DNA of 64,000 nt from Scatomonas sp963930955 (GCA_963930955.1 OZ006967.1:682001-746000), one strand, 5' to 3'; shown: positions 54,228 to 63,453, counted from the stretch's first letter. Notes: generated by a model from the sequence alone, not told the origin. Made by a program: numbers and translations.

Positions 54228-54872
54228 TTAGCCCCGGCTTTTCAGCAGGCGGCTGATATGCTTATATAATAGCAGAGTGATTACAGAAACTGCAATACCT
54301 TTTACCAGATTGAAAGGCGCTACGATCAGCAGGCAGAACTTCAGCAGGCTGTCCACTGCCGGAATAATGGCCTGTCCCATGGCTACAAATGCGGAAATAT
54401 CCATGTGGAAGGCTGCTCCGTAAGCCGGCAGCATCATGTAGGCATTAATGAAGACGCCCGCCGCGGCCATGATCACCGTACCGGCAGCCATACCGGCTAA
54501 AGCCATCTTCCGGGTTTTGTGTTTCTTATAAATCAATCCTGCCGGGATCACCAGCGCGCAGCCAATGAGCAGATTGGCCAGTTCTCCTACAAACATGGTG
54601 TCCGTGCCGTTGATGACCAGATTCAGCAGGATCTTGACCAGTTCAATGCAGGCGCCTGCCAGGGGCCCCATGGCGAAACTGCCGATGAGCACCGGCACCT
54701 CGCTGAAATCCAGTTTATAAAAACTGGGGGCGAAGGGCAGGGGAAAATCAAAGAGCATCAGTACTACCGCGACAGCGGAAAGCATACCGATCTGAATGAT
54801 GGTTCTGGTCCGTGTAGCCTGGCCGGCGGAAGCGGCGGTTTTTCTGTTTTTCAGCGCAATGTTGTTGTCCAT
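54228..54872 (-). CDS. ribU: Riboflavin ECF transporter S component RibU
   Basis: ATG at 54872 (agagggag, 3-7 nt) gives 214 aa. About six membrane segments and the RibU signature FPLPFAPSFYKLDFSEVPVL and GSFAMGPLAGACIELVKILL are visible. The upstream FMN riboswitch confirms a flavin substrate. It needs the shared ECF energizing module (EcfA/A'/T), not in this window. Confidence 0.93.
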   Translation of the reverse strand: MDNNIALKNRKTAASAGQATRTRTIIQIGMLSAVAVVLMLFDFPLPFAPSFYKLDFSEVPVLIGSFAMGPLAGACIELVKILLNLVINGTDTMFVGELANLLIGCALVIPAGLIYKKHKTRKMALAGMAAGTVIMAAAGVFINAYMMLPAYGAAFHMDISAFVAMGQAIIPAVDSLLKFCLLIVAPFNLVKGIAVSVITLLLYKHISRLLKSRG

Positions 54873-54933
54873 ATTCTCCCTCTTTCTGAAGATCTTGTGC
54901 TGTGTGGGACGAATGATGGCGCGCGCCGGAGAA

Positions 54934-54970
54934 TTAAAAAAAGTCCCGGGGAAAAAAGATCCCGGGACTT
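54934..54970 (-). terminator. Riboswitch-controlled terminator upstream of ribU
   Basis: On the minus strand aagtcccggg, an 11-nt T-rich loop, cccgggactt, then ttttttt. It lies between the riboswitch and ribU, the expected expression platform. Confidence 0.88.
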
Positions 54971-54993
54971 TTCGGCACGCGTAAATACAATTC

Positions 54994-55115
54994 GTTCTTC
55001 TTCCATCCAGACTGTAACTGTTGGTACCGGAGTTGCACCGGTTCAGCCGCTGCCGAAGCAGCGGGTCGCGGACTGTACCGCCAGTGGGGAATTGCACCCC
55101 GCCCTGAAGATCTTC
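54994..55115 (-). ncRNA. FMN riboswitch (RFN element)
   Basis: The minus strand shows RFN hallmarks: gatcttcagggcggggtgca, attccccactggcggt, agtccgcgac, gaaccggtgcaactccggta and ccaacagttacagtctggat with ggatggaagaag. FMN binding should favour the downstream terminator and shut off ribU. Confidence 0.95.
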
Positions 55116-55190
55116 CATATGTTAATTTTTTTACAATCCTTATTATAGACGGATCCCGGGAAGAATGCAAGAGGGAATTTGCGCATCTTT

Positions 55191-56585
55191 CTAGGCGTGA
55201 GGAATATCCGTAAATTCGCTGATCTCCCGGTTTATGGTGCAAAGATCCTCCGAGGAAAGGTCGGAAAGCCGCGGGTGGCCTGTGATCCGGGCAAAGGTTT
55301 TCAGCTCCTCCAGAGAGATGTTCAGGTAATTTGCCACTCTCCTGGCCCCGGGTTCGATCTTCAGCCTGGCCCGGAGATCCGGATTTTGCGTGGCAATGCC
55401 CATGGGACACATGCCGGAACCGCAGATCCGGTACTGCTGACAGCCCAGAGCCATTAAAGGCGCGGTGGCCACAGCGATGGCATCCGCTCCCATGGCGATG
55501 GCCTTGGCAAAGTCTGAGGACACCCGCAGTCCTCCGGTAATAATAAGACTTACATCCGAACCGATGCTGTCCAGATATTTTCTGGCCCGGTACAGGGCAT
55601 AGATCGTCGGCACGCTGGAAGAATCCCGAAGAAATCTGGGGGAAGAGCCGGTGGCTCCCCCTCTGCCGTCAATGGTGATGAAATCCGGTTCTCCATAAAT
55701 GCAGAAGGCCAGATCCCGCTCAATGTGCCCGGCGGCGATCTTGACTCCCACAGGCCGTCCTCCGGAGGCCATTTTCAGCTGGCTGATCAGCGTTTTCAGA
55801 TCCTCCCGTGTTTCAATCCCCGGGAAACGGGAGGGGGCGACAATGTCCTGTCCCATAGGCCGGTTTCGGAGATGACTGATCTCCGGGGTGACTTTTTCCG
55901 CCGGCAGATGCCCGCCCATGCCGGGTTTGGTTCCCTGGCCGATCTTGATCTCGATGGCATCGGCGTTCTGCAGGTTTTCCGGAGTGACGCTGTAAAGATT
56001 TCCTACGTATTCAAAGATGTATTTGTCCGCGGCTTCCATTTCTTCCGGCAGGATGCCTCCTTCCCCGGAGCACATGGCGCTTCCGGCCAGAGCGCTGCCC
56101 TTGGCCAGCGCGATCTTGGCCTCTCTGGATAAAGCACCGAAGGACATATGGGAAATATATACAGGGTTTTCCAGGATCAGGGGCTTTTTTGCGTGGGGGC
56201 CGATTACCGTCCGGGTATCTACCTCCGCGTGTTCATCCAGCGGCATAGGATCCAGCTGGGCTCCCAGGATCAGGATGTCATCCCATCCGGGCATAGGCAT
56301 CCGGGTGCCCATAGCGGCCGAAAGGGATTTGCCGGAAACTGCCATTTCATGGATTTCAGCCATCATGCGGCAGCTTTCATCGGTCCGTACATATTCCTTT
56401 TGGTATTCCAGGGACATCTCCTCCTGCCCGGGACCGGGCGGCGCTTCCTCCGGCGCCTCTTCCCAAAGAGAAAAAGCGGAAGATGGCTGGTGGCAGACCG
56501 GGCATTCCCGGAGCTCGGAGAAGGGGCGGCCTTCTTTTTCTTCATCGTAAATAAAACCGCATACGTTGCATCTGTATTTTGCCAT
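55191..56585 (-). CDS. Rubredoxin-fused FMN-dependent glutamate synthase-like protein
   Basis: ATG at 56585 (aaaggggg, 6-7 nt) gives 464 aa. Residues 1-35 are rubredoxin-like (YRCNVCGFIYDEE ... ECPVCHQP; two CxxC pairs). The rest is a GltB-type FMN-binding (alpha/beta)8 domain: SFGALSREAKIALAKGSALA, GEGGILPEE, GQGTKPGMGGHLPAEKV, TIDGRGGATGSSP and the 3Fe-4S motif CQQYRICGSGMCPMG. There is no glutaminase domain, so it is not a full glutamate synthase. Such proteins occur in anaerobes; activity uncertain, rubredoxin probably feeds electrons. Confidence 0.88.
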   Translation of the reverse strand: MAKYRCNVCGFIYDEEKEGRPFSELRECPVCHQPSSAFSLWEEAPEEAPPGPGQEEMSLEYQKEYVRTDESCRMMAEIHEMAVSGKSLSAAMGTRMPMPGWDDILILGAQLDPMPLDEHAEVDTRTVIGPHAKKPLILENPVYISHMSFGALSREAKIALAKGSALAGSAMCSGEGGILPEEMEAADKYIFEYVGNLYSVTPENLQNADAIEIKIGQGTKPGMGGHLPAEKVTPEISHLRNRPMGQDIVAPSRFPGIETREDLKTLISQLKMASGGRPVGVKIAAGHIERDLAFCIYGEPDFITIDGRGGATGSSPRFLRDSSSVPTIYALYRARKYLDSIGSDVSLIITGGLRVSSDFAKAIAMGADAIAVATAPLMALGCQQYRICGSGMCPMGIATQNPDLRARLKIEPGARRVANYLNISLEELKTFARITGHPRLSDLSSEDLCTINREISEFTDIPHA

Positions 56586-56668
56586 ATAAAAACCCCCTTT
56601 CAGGTATGATACGTACATTATAGCATGGCAGGAGAAAAAAGAGAACGAACAGTCTGCCTCTGCCGGGA

Positions 56669-58408
56669 TTATTCCGGGAAACTGTCTTTCAGACAGAGCG
56701 CTCCATAGCCAAGCTGCGGGTTAGGCCAGGTTTCGTATCCAGGAAGCTGACGGGCCCCTCTCTGGAGATATGCTTTTACTTTTTCTCCATACAGATAGGG
56801 ATCATTTCCCGCCGCGATCCCCCATTCCATCAGGAGGGCGGCAGAGCCGGTAACAAAGGGAACGGCGAAGGAGGTGCCGCTGTAAACCCCGTAGCCGCCT
56901 CCGGGGCGGGGAGCCTGAATGTCGGTGCCGGGAGCAGCCAGATCCGGCTTGATTTCTTTGCGGATGGCGGTAAAGCCTCTGCCGGAAAAGGGAGCGTAAG
57001 ACTGCAGGCGGGAGTTGTAAGCGGCTACGGAGATGCTCCGCCGGGAAGTAGAGGGAATGGTCAGCGTAGTATCGGGAGTGGGGAGATAGAATTCCGCAGA
57101 AGCTTCGGCTCCGCCGGGAAGCCACAGGTGAAAACGGCCATCCAGGATTTCTCCGGGAATCATCCGCAGAGTCCAGGCTCCGCTGTCTATATAAGCATTT
57201 CCGGACAGGGGGAGAAAATCCAGATAAATTTCCTGCAATGTGGAAAAGGGTCCGGGCATGCCGTGGTAGGCCAGGACTTCTGTGTTCTGCAGCCGCAGGC
57301 GGAAAGGTCCGGGAGCAGAAGGAATCGGGCCGGCAGTTTCTCCGTTTGGATGGATCAGCAGAAAGGAAACCGGCTCCACGTACTCTTTCCAGATCTGCAG
57401 ATTGGTATTCTGGGTATAGTTGCCTATGGAAAATTCCGTATCCAGAGGCTGTCCGGGAACCAGCTGCCCGGAACGGTGGGTCTTTCCCTCCCCTTCGTTG
57501 CCGGTGCCGATACAAATTACATTCCGCCCCAGGCCGGAAACGGAATCTATATAGGTCTCCAGAAGAGAATCACCGCTGTGAGAACCGTAACTGTTGCCGA
57601 AACTGAGATTGATGGCGGCAGGAAGCTGCAGCTCCATAGAGAGACGGATGATATAATCCAGAGCCTGTATCAGCTGGGTGGTTCGGGGAAACCCGCCGGG
57701 TTCCGGATCTCCCAGTTTTACAACAGCCAGAAAAGCCTCCGGGGCAGTTCCCTTCAGGATCCCTCCGCTGGCCTGGCCGTTTCCTGCCGCAATGCCAAGA
57801 ACGGCTGTGCCGTGGCCGCTGGTGTCCCTGCTGGGAAGCTGTTCCCAGGGGAATTCCGCGGCCAGCGCCCGGTTGATTTCTTCCTCCGTATAAAGCGTCC
57901 CCAGAGAATAGCCCTCCGGGGGCGGCCCGGAAGAAATGGTCTGATCCCACAGGCGAAGAATGCGGGTGGTGCCGTCCGGATGGCGAAAATCCGGATGGGT
58001 ATAATCAATGCCGGAGTCAATACAGGCCGCCAGCACACCCCGGCCGGAAAGGCCCGGGCTGCCGGGCAGAGAACTGTTCTGTACAGGGTTGATGCAGGAG
58101 GCGGCCCGTCCTGCGGCTGCGGCAAAAGAAAGGCTTTTGGGCTTTTCTATATAGGTGACCTGGGGAAGAAGGCTGAGGGTTTTCACCTCTTCTTCCGGAA
58201 TGCGGAGAACCGCGTAATTATTCAGGAGCTTTGTGTGGGGAAAGCCGGAGGCATCCAGAAAGGCCGGACTGCCCTGGTAACGGATTACTACCTCGAAGGT
58301 TCCGTCCGAGGGCCGATAGCCTACCGGCAGCTGCCGGGAAAGGAGCCGCTCTTCCGGGGTGGCGTAAAGGGCCAGATTCAGAAGGTTTTCTATTTTTTGA
58401 CTGTCCAG
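56669..58408 (-). CDS. S8 subtilisin-like serine protease, Csp-like (CTG start likely)
   Basis: The catalytic triad is complete: Asp in CIDSGIDYTHPDF, His in SGHGTAVLGIAAG, Ser in YSGTSFAVPFVTG. The fold with a large insertion between His and Ser matches the CspA/B/C-like group of clostridial spore germination proteases. The first GTG is at 58186, but the frame is open upstream and encodes a conserved-looking prodomain (DSQKIENLLNLALYATPEER, PSDGTFEVVIRYQGS, LLNNYAVLRIPEEE). No ATG/GTG/TTG precedes that part; CTG at 58408 is 8 nt after aaaagagg, giving 579 aa. A role in spore germination or processing is inference. Confidence 0.8.
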   Translation of the reverse strand: MDSQKIENLLNLALYATPEERLLSRQLPVGYRPSDGTFEVVIRYQGSPAFLDASGFPHTKLLNNYAVLRIPEEEVKTLSLLPQVTYIEKPKSLSFAAAAGRAASCINPVQNSSLPGSPGLSGRGVLAACIDSGIDYTHPDFRHPDGTTRILRLWDQTISSGPPPEGYSLGTLYTEEEINRALAAEFPWEQLPSRDTSGHGTAVLGIAAGNGQASGGILKGTAPEAFLAVVKLGDPEPGGFPRTTQLIQALDYIIRLSMELQLPAAINLSFGNSYGSHSGDSLLETYIDSVSGLGRNVICIGTGNEGEGKTHRSGQLVPGQPLDTEFSIGNYTQNTNLQIWKEYVEPVSFLLIHPNGETAGPIPSAPGPFRLRLQNTEVLAYHGMPGPFSTLQEIYLDFLPLSGNAYIDSGAWTLRMIPGEILDGRFHLWLPGGAEASAEFYLPTPDTTLTIPSTSRRSISVAAYNSRLQSYAPFSGRGFTAIRKEIKPDLAAPGTDIQAPRPGGGYGVYSGTSFAVPFVTGSAALLMEWGIAAGNDPYLYGEKVKAYLQRGARQLPGYETWPNPQLGYGALCLKDSFPE

Positions 58409-58549
58409 GAAAGGTACCTCTTTTCGGGGTTTGCTGAAAATTTATTCCTTTTTCCGGAACATATGCTATAATGGAAAAGCCATGTTGGATTCAGAAGGCA
58501 ATTCGCCGGGCAGTTGTGGCAAAACACGGAAAGATGAGGATAAAGAAAA

Positions 58550-59629
58550 ATGCGAGACTGGAGAGAGGGCGTACGGCGGGTGACTCCTTATGTTCCGGGA
58601 GAACAGCCGGGATGGCCGAAAATGATAAAATTAAATACAAATGAGAATCCCTATCCGCCGGCTCCGGGAGTAGAGCGGGCGCTCCGATCTATGAAAGCAG
58701 AGGATTTCCGGCTCTACCCGGATCCGGAGGCCGGAGTGCTGGTAGAAGCCCTGGCGGAATATTATGGCTTGAAACCCTCCCAGGTTTTTGTGGGAGTGGG
58801 GTCGGATGATGTGCTGGCTATGGCGTTTCTCACTTTTTTTAATTCGGAAACCCCTATTTTGTTTCCGGATATTACCTATTCCTTTTACGATGTGTGGGCC
58901 GGCCTGTTTCGGATTCCCTATTGCCAGATCCCTCTGGATTCCGACTTTCGGATCCGCCCGGAGGATTACGAAAGAGAAAACGGAGGCATCGTATTCCCGA
59001 ATCCCAATGCGCCTACGGGAGAAGAACTTTCTCTGGAATCCATTGAGAAAATTCTGAAATCCAACCGGAATTCTGTGGTGATTGTGGACGAAGCCTATGT
59101 GGACTTTGGGGCGGACACCGCCCTGCCTCTGCTGGAGAAATACGATAACCTGCTGGTAGTTCAGACCTTTTCCAAATCCCGGTCTATGGCAGGCATGCGG
59201 ATCGGATTCTGTATGGGCAGTGAAGAACTGATCGCCTGTCTGAACAATGTAAAATACTCCTTTAATTCTTATACTATGGACAGAACCGCCCTGCTTCTGG
59301 GCACAGAGGCGGTGAAAGACCGGGAATATTTTCAGAACACTAGGGCCAAGATTATGGAAACCCGGGAATGGGCCAAAGGAGAGTTGAAAAAACTTGGATT
59401 CCGGTTTGGGGATTCCAAAGCGAATTTTATTTTTGCCTCCCATGAGAAAGTGCCGGCCCGGGAAATTTATCAGGCCCTCCGGGAACAGCATATTTATGTA
59501 CGGTATTTTGATAAGCCACGAATTGACAATTATCTGCGGATTACCATAGGCACCCGGCAGGAGATGGAAACGCTTTTTGGCTTTCTGCAGGCATGGCTGG
59601 AGAAGAGAGCGGGAGGAGCAGCTGAATAG
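58550..59629 (+). CDS. hisC: Histidinol-phosphate aminotransferase family
   Basis: The 359-aa PLP enzyme has LNTNENPYPPAPGVERAL, RLYPDPEAGVLVEALAEYY, VGVGSDDVLAMAFLTF, PNPNAPTGEEL, VDEAYVDFGAD and the PLP lysine in TFSKSRSMAGMRIGF. HisC converts histidinol phosphate and imidazole acetol phosphate. No other his gene is nearby, so it could also act on aromatic amino acids. A TATAAT at 58467-58472 lies upstream. Confidence 0.9.
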   Translation: MRDWREGVRRVTPYVPGEQPGWPKMIKLNTNENPYPPAPGVERALRSMKAEDFRLYPDPEAGVLVEALAEYYGLKPSQVFVGVGSDDVLAMAFLTFFNSETPILFPDITYSFYDVWAGLFRIPYCQIPLDSDFRIRPEDYERENGGIVFPNPNAPTGEELSLESIEKILKSNRNSVVIVDEAYVDFGADTALPLLEKYDNLLVVQTFSKSRSMAGMRIGFCMGSEELIACLNNVKYSFNSYTMDRTALLLGTEAVKDREYFQNTRAKIMETREWAKGELKKLGFRFGDSKANFIFASHEKVPAREIYQALREQHIYVRYFDKPRIDNYLRITIGTRQEMETLFGFLQAWLEKRAGGAAE

Positions 59630-59682
59630 GGACAGACCGGTCCGGCATAGAATAGAAAGAAAAGGTATGGGAGACCGGCAGA

Positions 59683-60429
59683 ATGAAGAATCACATTCTG
59701 GGAGTGTTCTTTTTCGGCCTGGCCACAGTACTTTCTCTGACGCTGCTGTACGGGGTGGATCTGGGGAAAAACTGGCTGGAGGTCAGCGGGAGCACAGCGA
59801 AGGAATACGAAGTTCCCATACGCAGAGTGCAGACAGAAGATCTGCAGGCCGCCCTGACTTTTAATGTTTCCTGTCCGGAGGACAGGTGCCGCGAGATTCT
59901 GGAAGATCTGGAAGAGGGCGCGGTAAAAGCCTCATTTTTCGTTACAAAGGAATGGGCGGAAAGCCACGGGAGAGAACTGGAGCAGATCCGGGAGAAGGGC
60001 CATGAGCTGGGACTCCTGGAAAAGGATGAAAAAACAGAAGAAGAAATCCGGGCAGCCAGGGAACAGCTGGAACAACTGGCCGGACAGGAAGTCCGGTATT
60101 TCCGGCCCCAGGGAAAGGATTGCGGAACCAGAGTCTTTCGGAATGCGGAAGCGGCCGGGCTGCAGATCCTGGGCTGGAGTCTGGATAGCCTGGACTGGAA
60201 AGAGTATGGAAAAGAGGCTCTGATCCGGCGGATAAGAGAAAATCTGAAAAGCGGGGACCTGATCCTTTTCCGGGCGGATGCCGGAAATACCCAGGAGGCC
60301 CTGGGGGAACTGCTGGAAGGTCTGAGGGAGGAAGGCTGGATGCTTACCGGGATTGCAGAACTTCTGGAGGGAAGACAAGGGTACACAGACAGGCAGGGAA
60401 CCTGGCATCCGGAAGAGCCGCATACCTGA
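59683..60429 (+). CDS. Polysaccharide deacetylase-fold protein lacking catalytic residues
   Basis: The 248-aa protein has an N-terminal membrane anchor (~5-25, ILGVFFFGLATVLSLTLLYG) and a NodB-like domain. The order of motifs is kept but key residues are not: TFNVSC in place of TFDD, GHELGLLEKDEK in place of GHExxNHTxxH, FRPQGKDCG in place of RPPxG, and DLILFRAD in place of ILxHD. The metal-binding Asp-His-His set is therefore absent. It resembles PdaB/YlxY-type sporulation deacetylase relatives that act without catalysis. Start ATG 53 nt after hisC. Confidence 0.8.
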   Translation: MKNHILGVFFFGLATVLSLTLLYGVDLGKNWLEVSGSTAKEYEVPIRRVQTEDLQAALTFNVSCPEDRCREILEDLEEGAVKASFFVTKEWAESHGRELEQIREKGHELGLLEKDEKTEEEIRAAREQLEQLAGQEVRYFRPQGKDCGTRVFRNAEAAGLQILGWSLDSLDWKEYGKEALIRRIRENLKSGDLILFRADAGNTQEALGELLEGLREEGWMLTGIAELLEGRQGYTDRQGTWHPEEPHT

Positions 60430-60446
60430 GAAGAAGGGGGAACCAT

Positions 60447-61205
60447 ATGGAAAATGAACTAAAGTTTGCGGTCCTGATTGATGCGGATAATATTTCCGAT
60501 AAATACATTAAAATTATTCTGGAGGAGACTGCCAACAGCGGGATCGCTACCTACAAAAGAATTTACGGGGACTGGACCAGCCCCCAGCTGGCGTCCTGGA
60601 AATCCGTACTGCTGGATAATTCCATTATTCCTATGCAGCAGTACAGCTATACCACAGGGAAAAATTCTACGGACTCCGCTATGATCATCGATGCCATGGA
60701 TATTTTGTATTCCGGCACAGTGGACGGATTTTGCCTGGCGTCTTCGGACAGCGATTTTACCAGGCTGGCGGCCAGGCTGCGGGAATCCGGCATGCAGGTT
60801 ATCGGTATGGGAGAGAGCAAAACGCCCCAGCCCTTTATATCCGCCTGCAACCAGTTTAAATATCTGGATCTGCTGTATGAAAAGAAGCAGGAGGAAACAG
60901 AGGCTCTGCTGCCGCAGATCAAAAAACGCAGAGAGAAGAATAAGCCCCAGAAGGAGCTGGAAAAGACCAAAAAGACCATTAATACCATTATAGAGAAATT
61001 TTCCGATGAGGACGGCTGGATTTTTTCCGGCAAGCTGGGAGACCAGCTTTCCAAGCGTCTGCCGGACTTTGATGTACGGAATTTTGGTTTTACGAAACTG
61101 ACGCCGTTTATGAAATCTCTGGGATGCTATGAGATTAATAAAATGTCGGACGGCAATAATCAGAAGCAGATATACTTCCGGGTTAAGGAGGGAAAACTGA
61201 AATAA
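60447..61205 (+). CDS. NYN domain protein with OST-HTH/LOTUS-like C-terminus
   Basis: The 252-aa protein has an N-terminal NYN (PIN-like) nuclease domain with acidic residues in place (FAVLIDADNIS, STDSAMIIDAMDIL, CLASSDSDFTRLAARL), a charged linker (~150-175) and a C-terminal winged-helix region (~175-250: GWIFSGKLGDQLSKRLPDFD, KLTPFMKSLGCYEI) of the OST-HTH type. Such proteins are predicted RNA-binding or RNA-processing enzymes. ggaggg-type site before ATG; 17 nt after the previous gene. Confidence 0.87.
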   Translation: MENELKFAVLIDADNISDKYIKIILEETANSGIATYKRIYGDWTSPQLASWKSVLLDNSIIPMQQYSYTTGKNSTDSAMIIDAMDILYSGTVDGFCLASSDSDFTRLAARLRESGMQVIGMGESKTPQPFISACNQFKYLDLLYEKKQEETEALLPQIKKRREKNKPQKELEKTKKTINTIIEKFSDEDGWIFSGKLGDQLSKRLPDFDVRNFGFTKLTPFMKSLGCYEINKMSDGNNQKQIYFRVKEGKLK

Positions 61206-61246
61206 AGGAAATATAAATTTGCTGGCACAGAACTGCAGGAGGGTAT

Positions 61247-62077
61247 ATGCGGTTTACAAAAATGCAGGGGTGCGGCAACGATTATGTTTTCGTGGACTGT
61301 TTTCGGGAACGGGTGGATGATCCGGCCCGGACAGCCAGAAAGGTAAGCGACCGCCACTTCGGGATCGGATCTGACGGACTGATCCTGATCAAGCCTTCCA
61401 AAAGAGCAGATTTTGCCATGGATATGTATAATGCGGATGGATCTTCCGGGGCCATGTGCGGCAACGGCATCCGCTGCCTGGCAAAATATGTGTACGATCA
61501 CGGCCTGACCGCCGGAGACAGGATTACGGTGGAGACCGGCAGCGGGATAAAAGAAATTCTTCTGAAAGTAAAAGACCGCAGAGTGCGGGAGGTGCAGGTG
61601 GATATGGGGCCTCCGGAGTTTTCTGCGGCCAGGATCCCGGTTCTTACAGACCGGGAACAAGCGGTGGATGTGCCTGTCCGCATCCGGGGAAAGGAATACA
61701 GATATACGGCGGTGTCCATGGGAAATCCCCATGCGGTAGTACCGGTGGAAGATACGGAGAGCCTGGATCTGGCAAGCCTGGGACCGGCGTTTGAACATTT
61801 TCGGGATTTTCCGGATCGGATCAATACAGAGTTTGTGAGAATTCTGGATCCTGAAACATTGCAGATGCGGGTCTGGGAGCGGGGGTCCGGGGAAACCCTG
61901 GCCTGCGGAACCGGAGCCTGCGCCGCTGCAGTAGCGGCGGTGCGGAACGGCTGGATCCAGGGAAGGACCGTGCGGGTTTTTTTAAAGGGAGGGATTCTTA
62001 AAATCTGCTGGGATCCCCAAAGCGGTTCCGTATTCCTGACCGGGCCGGCGGAAACGGTTTTCGAAGGGGAAATCTGA
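61247..62077 (+). CDS. dapF: Diaminopimelate epimerase
   Basis: The 276-aa enzyme has both catalytic cysteines: MCGNGIRCLAKYVYD (Cys1) and LACGTGACAAAVAAV (Cys2), plus the N-terminal FTKMQGCGNDYVFVD. It makes meso-diaminopimelate from LL-DAP for lysine and peptidoglycan. Last gene of the hisC-to-dapF run, with a terminator directly after it. Confidence 0.96.
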   Translation: MRFTKMQGCGNDYVFVDCFRERVDDPARTARKVSDRHFGIGSDGLILIKPSKRADFAMDMYNADGSSGAMCGNGIRCLAKYVYDHGLTAGDRITVETGSGIKEILLKVKDRRVREVQVDMGPPEFSAARIPVLTDREQAVDVPVRIRGKEYRYTAVSMGNPHAVVPVEDTESLDLASLGPAFEHFRDFPDRINTEFVRILDPETLQMRVWERGSGETLACGTGACAAAVAAVRNGWIQGRTVRVFLKGGILKICWDPQSGSVFLTGPAETVFEGEI

Positions 62078-62084
62078 TAAAACT

Positions 62085-62127
62085 GCCTGAGGCGTTCTGC
62101 AGGGAACGCCTCAGGCGGTTTGTTTTT
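62085..62127. terminator. Terminator between dapF and the UroD-family gene
   Basis: Perfect 12-bp stem gcctgaggcgtt/aacgcctcaggc, then ggtttgtttttt, ending at the stop of the converging gene. Confidence 0.88.
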
Positions 62128-63153
62128 TCAGCCCACCATATCGAAAAGGTGCTGCCGGTAGTAATAAGATTCTACTGTGTCGAAGAAAGAGCGGACATTG
62201 TCCAGATCTGTATTTGGGGGAATATCGCAGCCGGAAGAAGGGATAAAGTTATGGTGTCCCCTGCATTTTTCCAGCAGGCCTCTGGTCAGGAGATTGATTC
62301 CTTCCGGAGTATTGTTGTTAAATCCGGCAGAGGGACTTATATTGCCCAGAATCAGATTATCCTTTGGAAATTGTTCCAGCATCCATTCCATGTCGGCGGA
62401 TTCGCCGAAATGAAAAGCGCGGCAGCCGGTTTCCAGCATCTGGGGAATCAGCCGGTTTACGGCGCTTCCGCAGTTGTGATAAATGATCAGAAAATGGCTG
62501 TCCTGCACCGCATCCACGATCCGGCGGACATAGCGGCTGGAGAATTCACTCATGAGATCCGGGGACAGCAGGCCTGCCAGAGGTTCGGCCATAATAGCGC
62601 CGTGGGCCCCGGTTTTCTTCAGGGCAGTCAGATACCGGATAATAAAAGCTGCGGCTTTGTCCAGAACTGTATGAACCATTTCCGGATCTTCATAGCAGTC
62701 AACCAGAATATCGTTTACGTTCAGCAGCCGTCCGGCCAGAGAAAAAGGACCGCTGCATCCGGCAAAGATCGGGCGGTCATGGATCAGCATCAGGGCTTTC
62801 CGGACGGCGTCCACATTGGTGCCGGTCCTTCCCGCGCCTATTTCCGGAACCTGCAGTGCATCGGCTTCTTCCATGGTGCTGATCAGCTTCCCGATAATGG
62901 TGGGAACATCGTCTACGCCGTATACCGTAAATGCGCCGAAGGCTTCCGCCTCTACGGAAAGATCCATATAAGCGGTGGATGCCAGCATATCATAGTGATC
63001 AGCGATCATCCGCATGCCTACGGCCTGATAGGAACTGTCGCAGACCAGTTCCTTTACAGTCACATACAGGTACTGTACGCTGGGATAAGAGAGGAGAGGA
63101 AAGGGCTTTTTGGGACCGTAAATCACGCGCTCCATCCAGTGATCCATGTTCAT
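62128..63153 (-). CDS. Uroporphyrinogen decarboxylase-family (corrinoid methyltransferase-type) protein
   Basis: The 341-aa protein has the UroD/MtaA-type (alpha/beta)8 barrel: GCSGPFSLAGRLLNVNDILV, AAAFIIRYLTALKKTGAHGA, a zinc-type His-Cys pair in FLIIYHNCGSAVNRL, HFGESADMEWMLEQFPKDNL and GNISPSAGF. This branch is usually methylcobamide-linked methyl transfer, not haem synthesis. No corrinoid protein is visible nearby. aaggagg precedes the ATG; a possible LacI-type operator is upstream. Confidence 0.85.
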   Translation of the reverse strand: MNMDHWMERVIYGPKKPFPLLSYPSVQYLYVTVKELVCDSSYQAVGMRMIADHYDMLASTAYMDLSVEAEAFGAFTVYGVDDVPTIIGKLISTMEEADALQVPEIGAGRTGTNVDAVRKALMLIHDRPIFAGCSGPFSLAGRLLNVNDILVDCYEDPEMVHTVLDKAAAFIIRYLTALKKTGAHGAIMAEPLAGLLSPDLMSEFSSRYVRRIVDAVQDSHFLIIYHNCGSAVNRLIPQMLETGCRAFHFGESADMEWMLEQFPKDNLILGNISPSAGFNNNTPEGINLLTRGLLEKCRGHHNFIPSSGCDIPPNTDLDNVRSFFDTVESYYYRQHLFDMVG

Positions 63154-63189
63154 ATGTATTACCTCCTTAAAATTATCTACAAGTTGTAG

Positions 63190-63257
63190 TATAAATGATT
63201 TTGGGAGGAATGGAACAACTATGTGAAAATAAATAGTAAAAACAGTGAAACGTTTCA
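63190..63257 (-). promoter_or_regulatory. Promoter and possible operator of the UroD-family gene
   Basis: On the minus strand TTGTTC (63218-63213), 17 nt, TTTATA (63195-63190). A 12-bp palindrome TGAAACGTTTCA (63246-63257) of LacI/GalR style lies upstream, and CTACAAGTTGTAG (63177-63189) near the start of transcription. Confidence 0.4.
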
Positions 63258-63395
63258 GAAAAAATAAGAGAAAACCTGGAATTTCATGGGTTTTTGCGGG
63301 TGTTCGGGATGAAAAAAGGAAAAAACGGGACTGAAAGCGGACGGAGTCCGTAAAAATGATGTGTGAGAATGGATGGAAACACTACAAAATGTAGT

Positions 63396-63434
63396 GCCGC
63401 AGAGGCGGCAAGGAGAAAAGGGCGCCTCTGCGGC
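63396..63434 (-). terminator. Hairpin downstream of fhs
   Basis: A 12-bp stem gccgcagaggcg/cgcctctgcggc lies 20 nt after the fhs stop. On the minus strand a second small hairpin (complement of 63380-63396, CACTACA..TGTAGTG) follows. There is no long T-run, so termination efficiency is uncertain. The rest of 63154-63453 shows no gene. Confidence 0.55.
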
Positions 63435-63453
63435 AAAAGGGGAAAGAAAGGTT

